Source: Sparassis latifolia (taxonomy: Eukaryota > Basidiomycota > Agaricomycetes > Polyporales > Sparassidaceae). Taken from it: a stretch of DNA of 64,000 nt. Made by a program: the position numbers and the translations under genes. Below are positions 46,678 through 57,384 of this stretch, piece after piece; position 1 is the first letter of the stretch; the number at the start of each line of letters is the position of its first letter. The notes beneath the pieces are model-generated. The model worked only from the letters and a program-made list of their open reading frames with translations, did no database searches and was not told the DNA's origin. The stretch is from the NCBI GenBank assembly GCA_018466975.1, contig CM031561.1, positions 4,464,001 to 4,528,000 of the forward strand, written 5' to 3'.

Positions 46678-47157
46678 CTAGAGAGTATCAGAATTAGGTA
46701 TAGGTTCATCACATGCAAGTAGAGAATTTGGTACTTTGGGGCATGGACAATTCCTTGCCGTATGCTTATGCGACGAACTGAGTCCGCACGTCGGTGATCC
46801 GCAGTCTGTCTTATTCCCCGACTCGTAAAGCTTGACATAATGCTGATACGTAGCAATCAGCGTCGCAATACATGGTCGATGGAGGAAGGGGAGCGACTCA
46901 CTTGGCACTTCCTGTGGAAGTTTCCGAAACTGCCAGAGGTATGAGCATACCGTCCGAGGATGAGTCAATGGTTCGAAGAGATAGAACTGACCACTCTGCT
47001 TGACACATCTTGAAAGTCTAGATACTGGGTGAGTTATACAGGTAGGGCGCTGCTGGGAGAAATGCTCACAAGAGGTTGACGTCGGTTGATCGAGTGGAGG
47101 GATACGAGGACCGACGAAGTAGTCGTTATGTTCGTGAGGGTGGATGTTGAAATGCAT
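46678..47157 (-). CDS. Hypothetical Cys/His-containing protein
   Basis: An uninterrupted 159-residue frame starts at a true ATG (MHFNIHPHEHNDYFVG). The C-terminal third has a Cys/His cluster (KTDCGSPTC, then SSHKHTARNCPC) that could bind zinc. No known family was recognised. Donor-like GTGAGC and GTGAGT sites occur within the frame with later AG acceptors, so the true gene may be spliced and shorter. No signal peptide or membrane segment was seen. Confidence 0.35.
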   Translation of the reverse strand: MHFNIHPHEHNDYFVGPRIPPLDQPTSTSCEHFSQQRPTCITHPVSRLSRCVKQSGQFYLFEPLTHPRTVCSYLWQFRKLPQEVPSESLPFLHRPCIATLIATYQHYVKLYESGNKTDCGSPTCGLSSSHKHTARNCPCPKVPNSLLACDEPIPNSDTL

Positions 47158-48337
47158 CTATGGAGTAGCAGTAGGTTTATATACCCCTCTCAGCATTAAA
47201 GAGAGCGCAGGAGATCCGGGAGGCAGCACAGTAAAGTTGAAGGAAGTAGCATATCACCAATAGGCTTGTCTACCTCGAGGCGCAGGCTCCGATCTTGAAG
47301 CGTGGGCACCGGAAAGCATCAAAGCCACGAGACCGCGTGCCTTGTGACTCCACTGAGGGACGTTCACGATAGTTCTGCTTCCGAGGGACACACAACTAAT
47401 GCCGCAGCTAGAGTAATGATTGAATAATTGAAGCCGGCGTGGCCGATCTCGTTGCACGTTCTATGAAACTGCGCAGTGGCTCATGTTCTTCAGAGGAGAG
47501 CTTTCGTTGGAAATCCATACCGTCGAGCATACAGAGTCCGCCTCGTTGCAGAGGGCAAGTGCAATTAAGACCCCGGCCCGACGTGCCACGCAACACGAAG
47601 GATCCGAGAAGATTTGTCTTTCCCGGCATAGTGCGGCTGTGATCATGTTTGAACCCACCAATCTTCCAGTCCATGTGCATTCTCGTAGCGGGTTGTATGG
47701 GTGATTACATCGCAGACTATCAGCGCAATCCAGAGGAACTACCATCAGCGACGTTCTTATAAAGTTGCCATTCTCGGACTTTGAAAAAGACGGTTTGTGG
47801 CTGTGAGCGCTAAAAGACGTGCCTTAGTGGGATTCGTGCAAGCCGCAAGCGTCAGGTGATTGACTTTTGTCTTAAGCTATCTTCTGCATTGCTATAATAT
47901 AACCTTGAAAAATCACACCACTCGCAGCTGGTGCAATGCGGTGTACATCGATAATCGATTGGCAATGGGAGTGGATTTGGCGCACACTTCGTGGGGATGC
48001 AAAGCTTGCATGTAAAGCCGTGTAAAGCTTCCAGAGGTGGACACGGTGTGTATGTATTCGAGCTTGAAACATGATCGGAGAGCATTAGACGCGCCTAGTG
48101 AGATGTGGGCACAATAAGACCGAGTCAGCGCCGTCTGGTTGACAGCGAACGACAGCTGCTGGAGCATAGACAGCGGCGCAGCATAGCATGGGCGAAGCAA
48201 ACTCCGACAGAAGATGAACATCGCACATAATCCAATCATAGACCGTAAGTCTTCATCGTCCAGACTTGGAACCAAGCAATTATGAAAGATGGTTAACGAA
48301 AATAGCGATACAGATTCACCTATGAAATAGCCCTAGC
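47158..48337. other. Spacer, no gene recognised
   Basis: Frames of up to about 95 codons on both strands overlap each other at 47.4-47.75 kb, and one of 120 codons lies at 47913-48275, but none has a motif. Confidence 0.35.
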
Positions 48338-50554
48338 TCACTGCGGATACTCATAGAAGCCCTTCCCGCTCTTCTTGCCCAGCCAACCCGCGTCAACCAT
48401 GCGCTCCAGAAGGATACTTGGGCGGTACTTGGAGTCACTAGTTCCGGCGTAAAGCGTCTGCTGAATCGCAAGGCATGTGTCCAGGCCGATGCTGTCAATG
48501 CCAAAGGCATCATCAGTGTCCGGAGGACGCAAGGAGAAGTAGCGGGGACTCACAAATCGGCTACTCAAACGAGACAAATGGGGCAGTGATCAGCGGGAGC
48601 GTACGAAATAGTCGCAGACGATGAGAAATCAGATAGGATGGGCGAACCTAGCTGCAGTGGCCCCATTGGGTGGTTCATCCCGAGCTTGAGCGTCTTGTCG
48701 ATATCATCGCGTGTCGCTGTGCCCTGTCAGAGATTGGCGTCAACAGAGATCTGACGAACCCACCCCTTCGGCTCGCACGCCGTTGGGAAGAAGGGTGGGC
48801 GGAGTAACTGACCTTCTCGAGACACATGATAGCCTGAGCGCAGCAAGTGGTCGATCACAGCAGTCCGAGTTTCCAAGCCACGATGGACCGGAGATGAGTG
48901 AAAGTGGGAGCAACAATATAGGAGTGGATGGTTTAATTGCACATGCGTTGATCGGCATGTTAGGCAGTGACTAGGGTGGAGGGCAGTAATGCAGCGCGTA
49001 CCTCGTTGATAAACGGCATTAGAAGTGCATTGGAGACGAAGCCGGGCACGTCCTTGGACGTTGTTACTTCTGCGTAAGCCGAGTTGAAGAGAAGATGGCA
49101 GGGCGCCCAAAGGACGGCGTGGTGAAAACAAGTGGGTCAGACATGCACGATGATCGGATCAGAAGAGCGACGAATATTCAAGGTCAATTCAAGGAGACAA
49201 AATAACGGCCTTTTGAATGACACGGAACAAGGAGCTTGGAAGATGGTGGCGTTCTCCACAAACGCCCTATGCGATAGCAGCGGCAGACGAGGGCGGATGT
49301 AGAATAGAGCTCGTGAAGCAGAGTTTAATTGACGCCTACGCACCCTTCCCGCATGCTTCTGCAAAATTCTTAGCACGCGCCAGGGTTTCTGGCGACGTTT
49401 GAAGCGCCGAGATCAACTCAACGAGTTTCTGGTTACGTGTAGAAGGGGGGTTGGCGTGCGCGTTTTCGGCAAGGAGGAGGCACAATGGGGTCAGACGATG
49501 TCCACGTGACGTCGAGCAGGCAAATATCATGAGCGAGTGTGAGAATGACAGAGATGAATTGGAGTATCACGTACCATTACTGGGACAGGGTTGAAGAAAT
49601 GAAGGCCTGAAGGACAAGTGAGTATTTCCACGCAAAGAAGAAAGAGAGCATCGTTCACCGACAACTCGAGAAGCACTCTTCTTCCCCTCCACAGAGGCAG
49701 CCTGGCCCTCAGCAACAATGCAAGCTGCAATTTTTGTCATGCTTATAGAGGATGTGTTCGAGGCGAGGATGGCTTCTGGAGAGACTTCGGCGGCGAGTGT
49801 CCGGAATAATGTCTGTTTCAGGGGTAAATTCTCTGAGACAGCCTGAATACACAAAGCGTCAGTTGAGGGTGTGACACTACTTTGTAAATGCCGCGTGTAT
49901 GATGGATTAGATAAAATGGTCGTCCTTGCCATGGTACTCTAGTCAGGTCAGCGAACCCATCGCTGATGCGCGAACACGGTCAGCGTGGCTCACGCTATAG
50001 GTACACATCGCTGCAGACAATGAACTCGCTGCTCGCCTATTACCATTATACAGATATCAACCGTAAGCGATTTCCCACCGAAGTCGATTGAGGCGGAACT
50101 GGAAACTTAGTGGCCGCATGTTGATATTGCGGTGATAGCTCGTCCGTAGACTGGCGCGCAAGCGGTGGAATATTCCTATGCGTATACGATTCATAAAGGC
50201 ATGCATACCTCGATTACCATATCCACGTCGCGCATGCCTTTGATTCCTTCCTCCTGGGATATCACGCTCACGCGCTCGCGCGCGACGGACGCTTGTTCCG
50301 ACGTGATTTTCCCCTTGGACACGTCTTTGGTGAGAAGCTTGTCCATGAGCGCAAGGCTGCTTTTAATCTGAGCCGTTGAGCGATCAAACAACATCACCGG
50401 CACTCGTGCATGAAGAGCGGAGACGTAGGCAATGCCGAGACCTGTGTCCGATGCAAAGTAAGAGAAATTACGCGATTCTGGCTCAGAAAGTCAGCTCACC
50501 CATTTGTCCTGCACCGAGGACACCAAGCGTCCGAATACCGTGCACTACCGACAT
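48338..50554 (-). CDS. 3-hydroxyacyl-CoA dehydrogenase (3-hydroxybutyryl-CoA dehydrogenase type)
   Basis: The enzyme oxidises L-3-hydroxyacyl-CoA with NAD, in short-chain beta-oxidation or butyryl-CoA-type metabolism. From the ATG at 50554 the protein opens [19 protein letters not shown], the Rossmann GxGxxG loop. It is followed by [29 protein letters not shown] and [16 protein letters not shown]. The catalytic His is in HFFNPVPVM (about 49580-49610). The helical C-terminal domain contains [66 protein letters not shown] and the end [16 protein letters not shown]. About six short introns; close to 300 residues, normal for the family. There is no clear mitochondrial presequence and no SKL-type peroxisomal end. 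Confidence 0.93.
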
Positions 50555-51605
50555 TCTGAAATAAAACTTTTGAACAAGACTGGTTTCAGCGCACTCCATA
50601 TTCGCCTCTGGCAACGATTCCACATTTTCGTACCTCGACTGTTTCAAAATGCCTGAACGCGCTGACTGAGAATAGAAATGTGCCAGAGATTCTAAAAGGT
50701 GGAGACAGAATTTATATGTCGGCTTGTCTCCTGGTGGAGAGCCGGGCCTCTGCGAATTATTACAACGGCGACATACGATACCGATCCCGACTCCCGTTCA
50801 CTAGCAAGTCACGTGTTGCGGGGTATCCCAGACTCCTATTGGTGGGTTATTGGTGGGTGACTCGGAGGTGGCGCCTAGAGTACGACGAAGTTCGAGCCAC
50901 CGCGTCTTCCTACATGTCGTTCAAATGTCATGTTATGTTCACTTGCTCAATCGACACTTCGCTGACGTTCAACGTTCAGCATTCAAACGTCCATGCATCG
51001 TGACTAGCTCTGTTCAAAATAAAGTCTTTCTGACCACCCAGGTGAATCTCTCGAGTTTACGCTAGGTCGCTTCCGAGTCCTGGGTCTGACGGGCCGCCTG
51101 ACAGGAAACGATCTTTTCTTATCTTCATTTGTGCCTGCCATGTGGGAGTAGTTGACAGCAGCAGCACCATGAGTCGTGTGTAAGGTCGGGATAAATGAGG
51201 GCCCACAGTGCATCTACAGCATCGCCATCTTATCATTATTTGTATTCCAGTGCTCAATGGTAACTTGTCGACTAACACGAGGCTGATCGCTGACTTTAGC
51301 GACACTGTCCTTGAGCGCATGTCTGGGTGGTGTTACAGGTGTGCTACTTATATCCATGCATTTCAACGGTTTGACGACAGAATTTCTAACTCGCAATAGT
51401 TTGTCTGTAACACAGCATGACAAATAACTGGGTCATCTCGGGAATTTCACACCCCCGTGGCTACTCTTGTATCATCCGGTGCTCTGAAAGAGAATAACAA
51501 AATTACCGACGACGAACAGCTAAGAGACCGTATGGATGTTCAGTTTGAGGGGCGAGATGGGAGATGCGGCAAACTTACTGCTGGCAGCATATTTGACTCA
51601 GGAGA
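50555..51605. other. Spacer, no gene recognised
   Basis: About 1 kb with only short overlapping frames. The left part should be the dehydrogenase promoter and the right part the 3' end of the hydrophobin transcript. Confidence 0.4.
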
Positions 51606-52064
51606 CTAGACTGAGACTGGGATAGGTGAGCAGCCTACACCAACAGCACCTGCGAAGAGAACGCATCAATACGGACGAAATTCTGTGTATTCGCACTGAC
51701 GAACCGCCGAAGAAATTGTCCGTGCAGCAAACAGGAATGTTGTCGCTAGATGTCAGGGGAATCACATTCAGCACGGATCATAGTCTCATCGAGATGCTGT
51801 AGCTCACCAGGTGCTCCCACCACCGACATTGACACCTCCGCCGCCGCATGCTGTGGCGATCATGCCATCAGGCAAGGTTGACCTGTCTATACGGAGCGCG
51901 TCGATGATGATGTTCGCCTCGTCGCATTCGGGTTCGAACGTGGTTGTGCAGCAATCGATAGATCCTCCGCCGTTGCAGGTTGTGCCGGAGCTCTGTGGGG
52001 CTGCAAGAACGTTGACGCCGGAGAACGCCAAGGCGAGGAGGGAGAGGATGCGCAGGCTGAACAT
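51606..52064 (-). CDS. Class I hydrophobin (first of a tandem pair)
   Basis: Hydrophobins are secreted amphipathic proteins that coat aerial hyphae and fruiting bodies. Three exons (52064-51808, 51745-51705, 51649-51606) give 113 residues. A signal peptide (MFSLRILSLLALAFSGVNVLA) is followed by APQSSGTT. The unspliced frame seems to end at STW; splicing changes this to STC and restores the full eight-cysteine pattern: CNGGGSIDCC, ATACGGGG, STCDNIPVCC and VGCSPIPVSV. There is one extra Cys in EPEC between C3 and C4. The first intron is 62 nt. The C4-C5 loop is very Gly-rich (GGGGVNVGGGST). It is a close paralogue of the gene at 53.3-53.8 kb. Confidence 0.93.
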
Positions 52065-52127
52065 GTAGGTGAGTTGGAACTGGTGCTTGACAATTTTCTG
52101 TTGAGCTAGAGGACAAAACGGATGTTC

Positions 52128-52140
52128 TTTATAGGTAAGT
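52128..52140 (-). promoter_or_regulatory. TATA-box region of hydrophobin 1
   Basis: On the minus strand this reads ACTTACCTATAAA, about 65 bp before the start codon. The second hydrophobin has ACTCACCTATAAA at a comparable place, so the element is conserved between the paralogues. Confidence 0.6.
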
Positions 52141-52773
52141 TCTCGACATTTCGTGTTCGTGCTATGGAATGGACGTGTTGTGTCGTTGTCAGCGAGTATC
52201 CTGCGACATGTATTGAAACGAGTAGCGTCAATTCGCGTGCATTTTTCTCCGTTTTCTCAGAGATTTACTGGTCTCCCTCCATCGTATTTGTTCGCTCATT
52301 CTTTGACACATAAATTATCCTCCCTTATGCTCTAGTTTCTCCTCTCCGTATTCTTGGCAACGTCAAGGGGTTAATTGTGACGTGAACGTCGACCGCGAGA
52401 CCGGAGCGATACTCGCTATCAATCATCTAATTATGAGACCGTTTGGAAGCAGTCTTGTTCGGCCATTCAGACACCTTGCATATCCCGGACATCATTCGTG
52501 TCCAGTTGCAACGAGATTGACTCATGTTCGGCCCACTCATGACTGGTTCCATTCAGTCTGAAGACATCACGTACCCTGGAAGATTACTGTGCCTCTTGTG
52601 AATACCGTTTGTGAAGAGGCCGGTGACTTCGCTGTATTCTGTCCACAACACAAAATGGACATCTACTTCTATATGTATGTCACGGTTGCTCATTCGTCCC
52701 ATCATACTGTGAATTCATCTTTCAAGCAGTTGAACTCGTCTTTTTCAAAGCATGTGCATTGTTGATTATGAGT

Positions 52774-52915
52774 ATGGGAGCAAGTGTTTTTTTTTTTTGC
52801 CTCAAATTTATTTGTCCGCGAGGGCGAAGCCCTATGGTAGACATCGTGCTAACGTAGCTAACTAGTGGGTAGAGCTGGTGAGGGGGACGAAGAGAACATG
52901 ATGGGAGCAAGTGTT
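52774..52915 (-). mobile_element. Small poly-A retroposed insertion with 15-bp target duplication
   Basis: The 15-mer ATGGGAGCAAGTGTT occurs at 52774-52788 and 52901-52915. Between the copies lies a T-run directly after the left copy and about 100 bp of other sequence. Read on the minus strand, this is a short sequence ending in poly-A, with a stem-loop AGGGC-TTCG-CCCT near its 3' end. A target duplication of this length plus a poly-A tail is the signature of LINE-machinery insertion (a SINE, a 5'-truncated LINE or a retroposed RNA). Confidence 0.75.
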
Positions 52916-53339
52916 ACATCATCGTTCGTACAGCATCAGACGACGTTATCCATTTCATGTCGGGTGCAATGCCCGCAAGTTCTATGCAATATTCCGTGCG
53001 TGCGTGCGACCAGAGCTTCTGTGGTGCGGATCAACTAACAGCAAATTTCTTGTTCCCATAGCATCCAAATATCTAAAATCGGTCACGAAACTCTGACTCG
53101 TAGGTGCATTCATGCGAATGACATTTTGTGATCATTAACATGTGAATCTATAGTACCAAGATTGTCTGGGGTATACGGCCCATCTAGCCCTCGTCACATC
53201 GCCTTCACCCTAATCTGACTCAAATTGGCGAATGTCCCACGAAAGTATCTACGGACATCGTGTATTGCTGAGCGCAAGTCAATATGGGCGGAAGTTGCAT
53301 GCGTACCATGTTTAAGCAAAGGAGATTCCACATCATGGA

Positions 53340-53795
53340 TTACAGCGAGACTGGGATGGGCGAACAGCCCACACCGATTAGCCCTGGGAACAATATTCAT
53401 CAGTTGAGTGCGTACGCCCTGCAAAGATGCCAAATACTTACCGAAGTAGTTATCCGTGCAACAAACCGGGATGTTCTCGCTGGAAAATACAACAACCTCA
53501 ATCAGCTCTATCGTCCTTCGCTCAACACAATTACCGCTTACCAGGTGCTGCCTCCACCGACGTTGACACCACCGCCCCCACAAGACGTGGCGATTTGACC
53601 TTCGGGCAAGTTTGACTTGTCCAGGTTGAGCGCAGTGGTGAGAACGGTCGCCTCGTACGAGTCGGGCTCGTACGTCGTCGTGCAACAGTCGATAGATCCC
53701 CCGCCGTTGCAAGTCGTGGGCGCCGAGGAGCTCTGCGGTGCTGCGAAGGCACCGACGCCGGCGAGCACGAGAGAGAGGAGGTGCATTTTGAACAT
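53340..53795 (-). CDS. Class I hydrophobin (second of a tandem pair)
   Basis: Three exons (53795-53542, 53479-53442, 53383-53340) give 111 residues. The start ATG at 53795 aligns with that of the neighbour; a second ATG lies nine bases downstream. The signal peptide is MFKMHLLSLVLAGVGAFA, followed by APQSSSAPTT. The spliced cysteine pattern is C-x7-CC-x33-C-x12-C-x5-CC-x11-C, ending VGCSPIPVSL, within class I limits. As in the neighbour, the splice turns an apparent terminal Trp codon into Cys5 (STCENIPVCC). Intron positions and phases 1 and 2 are the same in both genes, so they arose by tandem duplication about 1.7 kb apart. Confidence 0.93.
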
Positions 53796-53888
53796 GTGAG
53801 TCAACTTGGAATTATGTCGCTGAAGCTGCAGATGTGGGATGCGAACGATGTTCGGTTGATGAAGGACATAGAGGTATTACGACGGGAT

Positions 53889-53901
53889 TTTATAGGTGAG
53901 T
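53889..53901 (-). promoter_or_regulatory. TATA-box region of hydrophobin 2
   Basis: The minus strand reads ACTCACCTATAAA, about 95-100 bp before the start codon, matching the element of the neighbouring paralogue except at one base. Confidence 0.58.
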
Positions 53902-55274
53902 TCGTTCGGCTATCGTGTTCAGCGCATGGAATGAACATGACATTGGGATATCAGAGAATGCGTTGCGGCGTTAAGGGAGACGAATAAGCAGTGTTGCTTC
54001 CAATTTTTTGAGTCCGTTATTCGCCTCGAATTCGTGAGCAACAACACGTTCGTTAATGACTTGACGCTTCTCCCGTCGTTTTCCTGCCTCTTGACTTGTC
54101 TCTCATTGTCCCGTTCTCCCGCCCTATCGGTCTTTACTGCTCATCTTACCGAGGTTTTCGGCTCTGGGATCGATGCAATGATCTCGGTGTCAAGTTGTGC
54201 CCGATTATGAGCTGTCGTGTTTGCAGACAGTTCGAATGATGCTGCCAGAAAACCACGGATCTGCATGTTCGCAAGGGAATCAGTGTTGTGCCGAAGACGT
54301 CCCCAAGCGATGAGTCTTCATCCTCGCGGACGTTGCAGGGTGCGTGAGATTCGTTACGATATTTCATTCCTTCCTGTGAGATGTGCAGCTGTTGGTTCTG
54401 TTCGCATTCGCTGCTTGGGCATTTTGTGGTATTCCTGCGAGTGAGTCATCGAGCTCAACCATGTATGCTTGTGATCAACCCGGCCTCCCCTGCAGATTCC
54501 GCACAACATTGTACCAACTTTGTCACCTAGTGCGGAAGACGTGTGCGTGTGGGGCGCGCCTCTGAGGCCGGCCGGCGCGCCAATTCGGCAGGCTTGCCCC
54601 TACGGCGAATATGCGCGCCAAACAAGAGCCGTGTCCATTTTCTTGAATTCATCCTTCTGTTCTCCGTCCTCCCGATCGCTTATGATGACGCGCTGGCCGT
54701 CATGGTTGTCCTCCGCAATGTGCAGTGCAGGCTAGCAAGTTCGGTCTCGTCGCTCGATTACCTCGTGATTATTCCGTTTGATCAAGGTCGTGTCGCTCAT
54801 TCGTTCGCATTGCCAGCTTGCAGACATAACCAGTGTGGCTCCGCTCGTTACCCTCTGTTTATATCTCCTTAGGTTTGGTCGATTCAAACCTAAGTTCCTC
54901 GTCGCTGTCTCGCATATGGACTCAAGTTAACCTTAGCATATATGTAGACCTAGACGGATACTTCTTCGTGTGCTCATACAGACTAATATTTGGCGAAACA
55001 TTTTATCCATGCGTTACCTATGTCCGCTGTTCTGTTTTGACATTCTTCGCTACGACAAGGTACATGCCCGACTTAGAACTGGAGCTGCATGACCCGTCCC
55101 TCCCCTCTCCTTCTCCTGTCTCATTGGGGGGGGTTTTGAGTATCACCTTGAGGCCGATTATTCTGACTTCAAATGTAGGACTCTCATGGCGTACGTGAGA
55201 AATGCAAACTACAGTGGCTATGCACGAGGGCTGAAGAAGAGAAATGTCTCCAAGATCTGCCTGACACGGCTCCG
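53902..55274. other. Spacer, no gene recognised
   Basis: About 1.4 kb with short frames only. It includes a GC-rich patch at 54553-54581 with two GGCGCGCC palindromes and one GGCCGGCC. Confidence 0.35.
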
Positions 55275-56663
55275 TCACTTGGGGACGAAGGACAGAGAGA
55301 GCGATCCGTCTGCGACTTTACCATCGACCGGCGACCATTCGAATACTCGAACCATGCCCTCCAACCATGCATGATCCTCTTCAGATATACGCTGAGAAGT
55401 GTAAACATACAGTTCGTCGATCACGGCAGGCGGCTTCTCCTTTGCACGGGCTTCATGCCGCGCTTCAACCATCTTGTGAAGCCCCCTGATTGAGACGCCT
55501 GCATCACTTCGAATGTTTATGGACGAGAGCCGGGTGAAAGGCCATGCAACAGGACCGCTGTCGGTTCCAGCATAATCGACGACATTGTTGATGCTGCAGA
55601 TATTCAGCCCTGAGATATTGAGATGCTCGAAATCGCGAGCCAAGGAAGAAATCTTGACGCAGTCGTGAGCATTTTGGAGGCAGCCGATGAGAGACAGTGT
55701 GCGAAGAGACGGGAAGTGGACTGCATGGTGTGCGATGAATTCTTCATCTTCGCCTAGATCACCCATGTCCTCCAGGTTGCAGCAAGATATTCGCGTGAGA
55801 CGTGGAGCCTCTAGAACAGAGAGGAGGTTGGAGATGGCACAGACGCGCATGCGTGTGAATACAATCTCTTCTAGAGGCTCCAGTGACACCCTCTCCATGC
55901 CTTCCCAATCGAACTGCACGCCAACATCTTCCTCGAAGTTCAGGTATCGGAGATTTCGCAGAGGTTGCAGTAGTTCTGCTACGTACATCTCGTCGTAGTC
56001 GCCGGGCGGAGAAACAGAATGATCAAGCATGAGTCGCTCCAGCACAGGAAAGTTCTGTCCTGAATAATGAGAAAGACAGCAGGCATTCTCCAGAATCAAC
56101 TGGCGCAGTTTTGGTGCTGTGAAGCTGACATCGAAAGGCGTGTTTTGGGGGAGGATGAGATGGCCACCCTTTGAATAGGTAACCTGGAGCTCTTCCAGGA
56201 TATCCGCACTGCCTCGCAGAGAAGAGACGATCCGCGCCAGTGTCGAATCAGATGCTGTGGAGAACGAGAATGTGCGCCATCGTTTAACGTATGCGAGCAG
56301 GATCTTCAAGTGCCGCATCGCCATCGATACTTCGTAAGCATGATCTATTGGAACACAAGAGCGGTTGGCAAGGACGATGTCCAGACCGCGGGAACCTGAA
56401 CGCGCAATGAAAGAATGAAGGAATCCTGGGTCACGCATGGAGGTGGTATTCACGACGATCGTTGTCCACAACAGAGAAGTATCGACTGCTACTCCTCTCC
56501 AGAAGCGGCAGACGGACGCAACGGCAAGAGTGAACACAGGACTTCCTCCCATAGAGCGCCCGCTCGACCAGCCAGTTTTGAAAATGGCTTGCAGGACATC
56601 TTCTGAGAGACGATAGATGGGAGCTTCCCGCACTCGGATATCCCGAAAATTCTGCGAAGACAT
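55275..56663 (-). CDS. F-box/leucine-rich protein
   Basis: An intronless 462-residue frame starts at the ATG at 56663 (MSSQNFRDIRVREAP). The F-box is typical of the large Agaricomycete family: IYRLSEDVLQAIFKTGW, then FTLAVASVCRFWRGVAVDTS and LLWTTIVVN. Degenerate leucine-rich repeats follow, such as APKLRQLILENACCLSHY, FPVLERLMLDH, LRNLRYLNFEEDV, LEAPRLTRISCCNLEDM and FPSLRTLSLIGCL. It is expected to act as the substrate receptor of an SCF ubiquitin ligase; the target is unknown. A fragment of a related gene lies just upstream at 57.0-57.2 kb. It shares no clear similarity beyond the F-box with the genes at 27.5 and 33.9 kb. Confidence 0.85.
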   Translation of the reverse strand: MSSQNFRDIRVREAPIYRLSEDVLQAIFKTGWSSGRSMGGSPVFTLAVASVCRFWRGVAVDTSLLWTTIVVNTTSMRDPGFLHSFIARSGSRGLDIVLANRSCVPIDHAYEVSMAMRHLKILLAYVKRWRTFSFSTASDSTLARIVSSLRGSADILEELQVTYSKGGHLILPQNTPFDVSFTAPKLRQLILENACCLSHYSGQNFPVLERLMLDHSVSPPGDYDEMYVAELLQPLRNLRYLNFEEDVGVQFDWEGMERVSLEPLEEIVFTRMRVCAISNLLSVLEAPRLTRISCCNLEDMGDLGEDEEFIAHHAVHFPSLRTLSLIGCLQNAHDCVKISSLARDFEHLNISGLNICSINNVVDYAGTDSGPVAWPFTRLSSINIRSDAGVSIRGLHKMVEARHEARAKEKPPAVIDELYVYTSQRISEEDHAWLEGMVRVFEWSPVDGKVADGSLSLSFVPK

Positions 56664-56999
56664 GCTCTGCGACTGAGAACGTTCTTTGCCCACTCACGAA
56701 CTTGCAGATCCAGCGCTGTGCATAAAGGCTCAAACACACTGTCTGTGAGCAAATTTCGTAGACTTACAGTGCTAGGTGGATCGCTTATGTCGGTTCTCCT
56801 GCAATGTGTACGTCAAAGGCACGCTGTGTACTATAATTCACAATACTGACACACTTCGCAGAAGCTCCTGATGAAAGATTCTCGCACGAACTAACGCGCA
56901 CTAGTACTGTGAATGTGAACTCGCTGCCGGCAAACAGTATATAACGTTTGTGGTGCCCCTGATAACTTCCGTAAAGTTCTGTTGTAATCAAAGGATACT

Positions 57000-57217
57000 G
57001 GACTAGATAGTTGACTTCTGCGAGAGATGCCCACGGGCATATGGTCGACGTCTATCATCGTGGACACCACCTCCACATGCTCTGCATCCATATTGGCTTC
57101 ATGGCGCACCCGCACCGTTTCATGGAGGGTCCCGAGGTGGATTCCCGAAGCACTTCGTATTTTCAACGCGGTCAGCCTGGTGCAAGGCCACGGATCTGGC
57201 CTGTCACTACCTGGCAA
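57000..57217 (-). pseudogene. Fragment of an F-box-type gene
   Basis: The translated stretch PWPCTRLTALKIRSASGIHL, then TLHETVRVRHEA, aligns with PVAWPFTRLSSINIRSDAGV and GLHKMVEARHEA near the C terminus of the F-box gene at 55.3-56.7 kb. Only this C-terminal piece is present, with no F-box upstream, so it looks like a remnant of a tandem copy. Confidence 0.55.
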
Positions 57218-57384
57218 TTGTTACACGATTAACTGTTGAGTCTAATAACGTAGTGAATAGCAAAGTTCAACGCATTAAAGTCACGCATGCCTCAATCATA
57301 CTCTCATAATGCATGTAGTCCAACATGATACGGTACGTCATCACACGACGAGCCCAACACAGTAACACGCGAGCAAAAGCACAT

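Noticed and set aside
54553..54581. GGCGCGCC, GGCCGGCC and GGCGCGCC in 29 bp, resembling a cloning linker
   Set aside because: The surrounding DNA is ordinary host-like sequence without vector features; probably a chance GC-rich palindrome cluster.
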